64,000 nucleotides of DNA from Sthenelais limicola. Lineage: Eukaryota; Annelida; Polychaeta; Phyllodocida; Sigalionidae. A model generated the notes under the pieces. That model was not told the DNA's origin. It did not search any database and worked only from the letters and a program-made list of their open reading frames with translations. This document shows, piece by piece, positions 63,325 to 64,000 of this stretch. Location of the stretch: contig OW804096.1 of the NCBI GenBank assembly GCA_942159475.1, positions 44,763,744 through 44,827,743 of the forward strand, written 5' to 3'. The translations under genes were made by a program, and so were the position numbers. Position 1 is the first letter of the stretch. Every line of letters begins with the position of its first letter.

Positions 63325-63342
63325 GTGTCCACTAACGAACAT
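63325..63342 (+). repeat. Dispersed copy of the 20 bp repeat
   Basis: GTGTCCACTAACGAACAT occurs once here, 372 bases upstream of the tandem block and in the same orientation. Confidence 0.9.
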
Positions 63343-63531
63343 TTATTTGCCTAAGGTGGAATAATTTTTTTCAAAAAAATAAAAATTATCCAATTGTAAC
63401 AAATAATGATAAAATGCATGGGATTTGATATGTAATGAACATTAAATGTATTGGTTAAAGTTTTTCTTGAACCATAGCAGAGAAAATGCATAGTGCCAAG
63501 AACCTATAGGAACTGGAGATAGTGTCCACTA

Positions 63532-63548
63532 ACGAACACCCTATTTAA
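63532..63548 (+). repeat. Dispersed copy of the 20 bp repeat
   Basis: GTGTCCACTAACGAACA again, same orientation, 207 bases after the first copy and 165 bases before the tandem block. Confidence 0.9.
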
Positions 63549-63696
63549 GGCTTTTCATGGTTTTATAAGGCAGTATTTTAAGAATGAACTTTAAATTTGA
63601 CATTTATTATTGATTTAGTATAATATCAGTTTATATAGATCGATAGTTATTATTTCTGCCTAATTTTCACATGATTTATACAGCAAAATGGCCCAT

Positions 63697-63796
63697 GTGT
63701 CCACTAACGAACATATGTGTCCACTAACGAACATATGTGTCCATTAACGAACATATGTGTCCATTAACAAACCTATTTGTCTATTAACATCACCTT
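63697..63796 (+). repeat. 20 bp tandem repeat GTGTCCACTAACGAACATAT, five units
   Basis: Units start at 63697, 63717, 63737, 63757 and 63777, an exact 20 base period. The first two match exactly, the third and fourth carry one or a few changes (CATTAACGAAC, CATTAACAAAC), and the fifth is decayed (TTGTCTATTAACATC). The decay is progressive from left to right. Confidence 0.92.
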
Positions 63797-64000
63797 GTGG
63801 GTCAGAAATGAACTAAATTTTGTGGCCATTTTTACGAATTGGTTTCAATATGAATAATAAACAGATTTCTTTCAAAATTATGATTTCAGACCTTATTAAT
63901 ATGTTAAAATGACTCTGATTGTAAGAAAGAGTATCAATGAAGCCTCTATTCAAGCCAGGAATAATGGATTATATAACTTGCCGCTGCCATTATCATTGCC

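Larger units (their letters stand above)
62930..64000. other. A/T homopolymer-rich domain, possible end of an unidentified mobile element
   Basis: The texture changes here: frequent runs of six to eight T or A, many ACATTTTTGGC-like phrases and dispersed plus tandem copies of a 20 bp repeat. The only ORF above 60 codons (63033-63260) is Phe/His-rich and probably fortuitous. The domain runs off the right edge of the window. Confidence 0.4.

Overview
The window looks like nuclear DNA of a metazoan invertebrate. It is AT-rich, gene-poor, and carries an L2/CR1-group non-LTR retrotransposon, microsatellites, homopolymer runs, a degenerate satellite array and short coding blocks bounded by GT/AG splice signals. 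Over-use of the palindromes TACATGTA and TAGGCCTA suggests a marine invertebrate, perhaps an echinoderm or lophotrochozoan, but the taxon cannot be fixed from the sequence. There are no operons, Shine-Dalgarno sites, CRISPR arrays or prokaryotic genes.

Layout. Bases 1-3643 are a LINE with an uninterrupted endonuclease plus reverse-transcriptase ORF (40-2997), a 3' UTR and a (CATA)n tail; its 5' part lies outside the window. A short fragment on the opposite strand, possibly another LINE 3' end, follows near 3757-3830. A much older LINE relic on the plus strand is still readable at about 7600-8215 from reverse-transcriptase motifs in shifting frames. From there to about 49 kb I see almost no convincing coding sequence. 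This part holds hairpins (10393-10430, 13159-13202), G-runs (13296, 30066, 37068), a C-run (33454) and a six-copy degenerate tandem array of roughly 172-216 bp units (30293-31495).

The gene-bearing part is 55.0-58.2 kb on the minus strand. Exon A (56206-55602, Ser/Thr/Pro/Gly-rich with RxxS sites) and exon B (55139-55023) both end in the same 16 residues followed by an identical GAG|GTGGGT donor. Their nucleotide differences in that block (13 in 48) are all synonymous. This is strong evidence for an anciently duplicated, constrained exon pair, perhaps alternatively or mutually exclusively spliced. Upstream, two phase-matched candidate exons (58128-58042 and 57960-57843) are separated by an 81 bp GT-AG intron. 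I could not identify the protein.

The right end (about 62.93-64.0 kb) changes texture to A/T homopolymer-rich DNA carrying a 20 bp repeat (GTGTCCACTAACGAACATAT), in five tandem and two dispersed copies. It may be the non-coding end of a mobile element that continues beyond the window.
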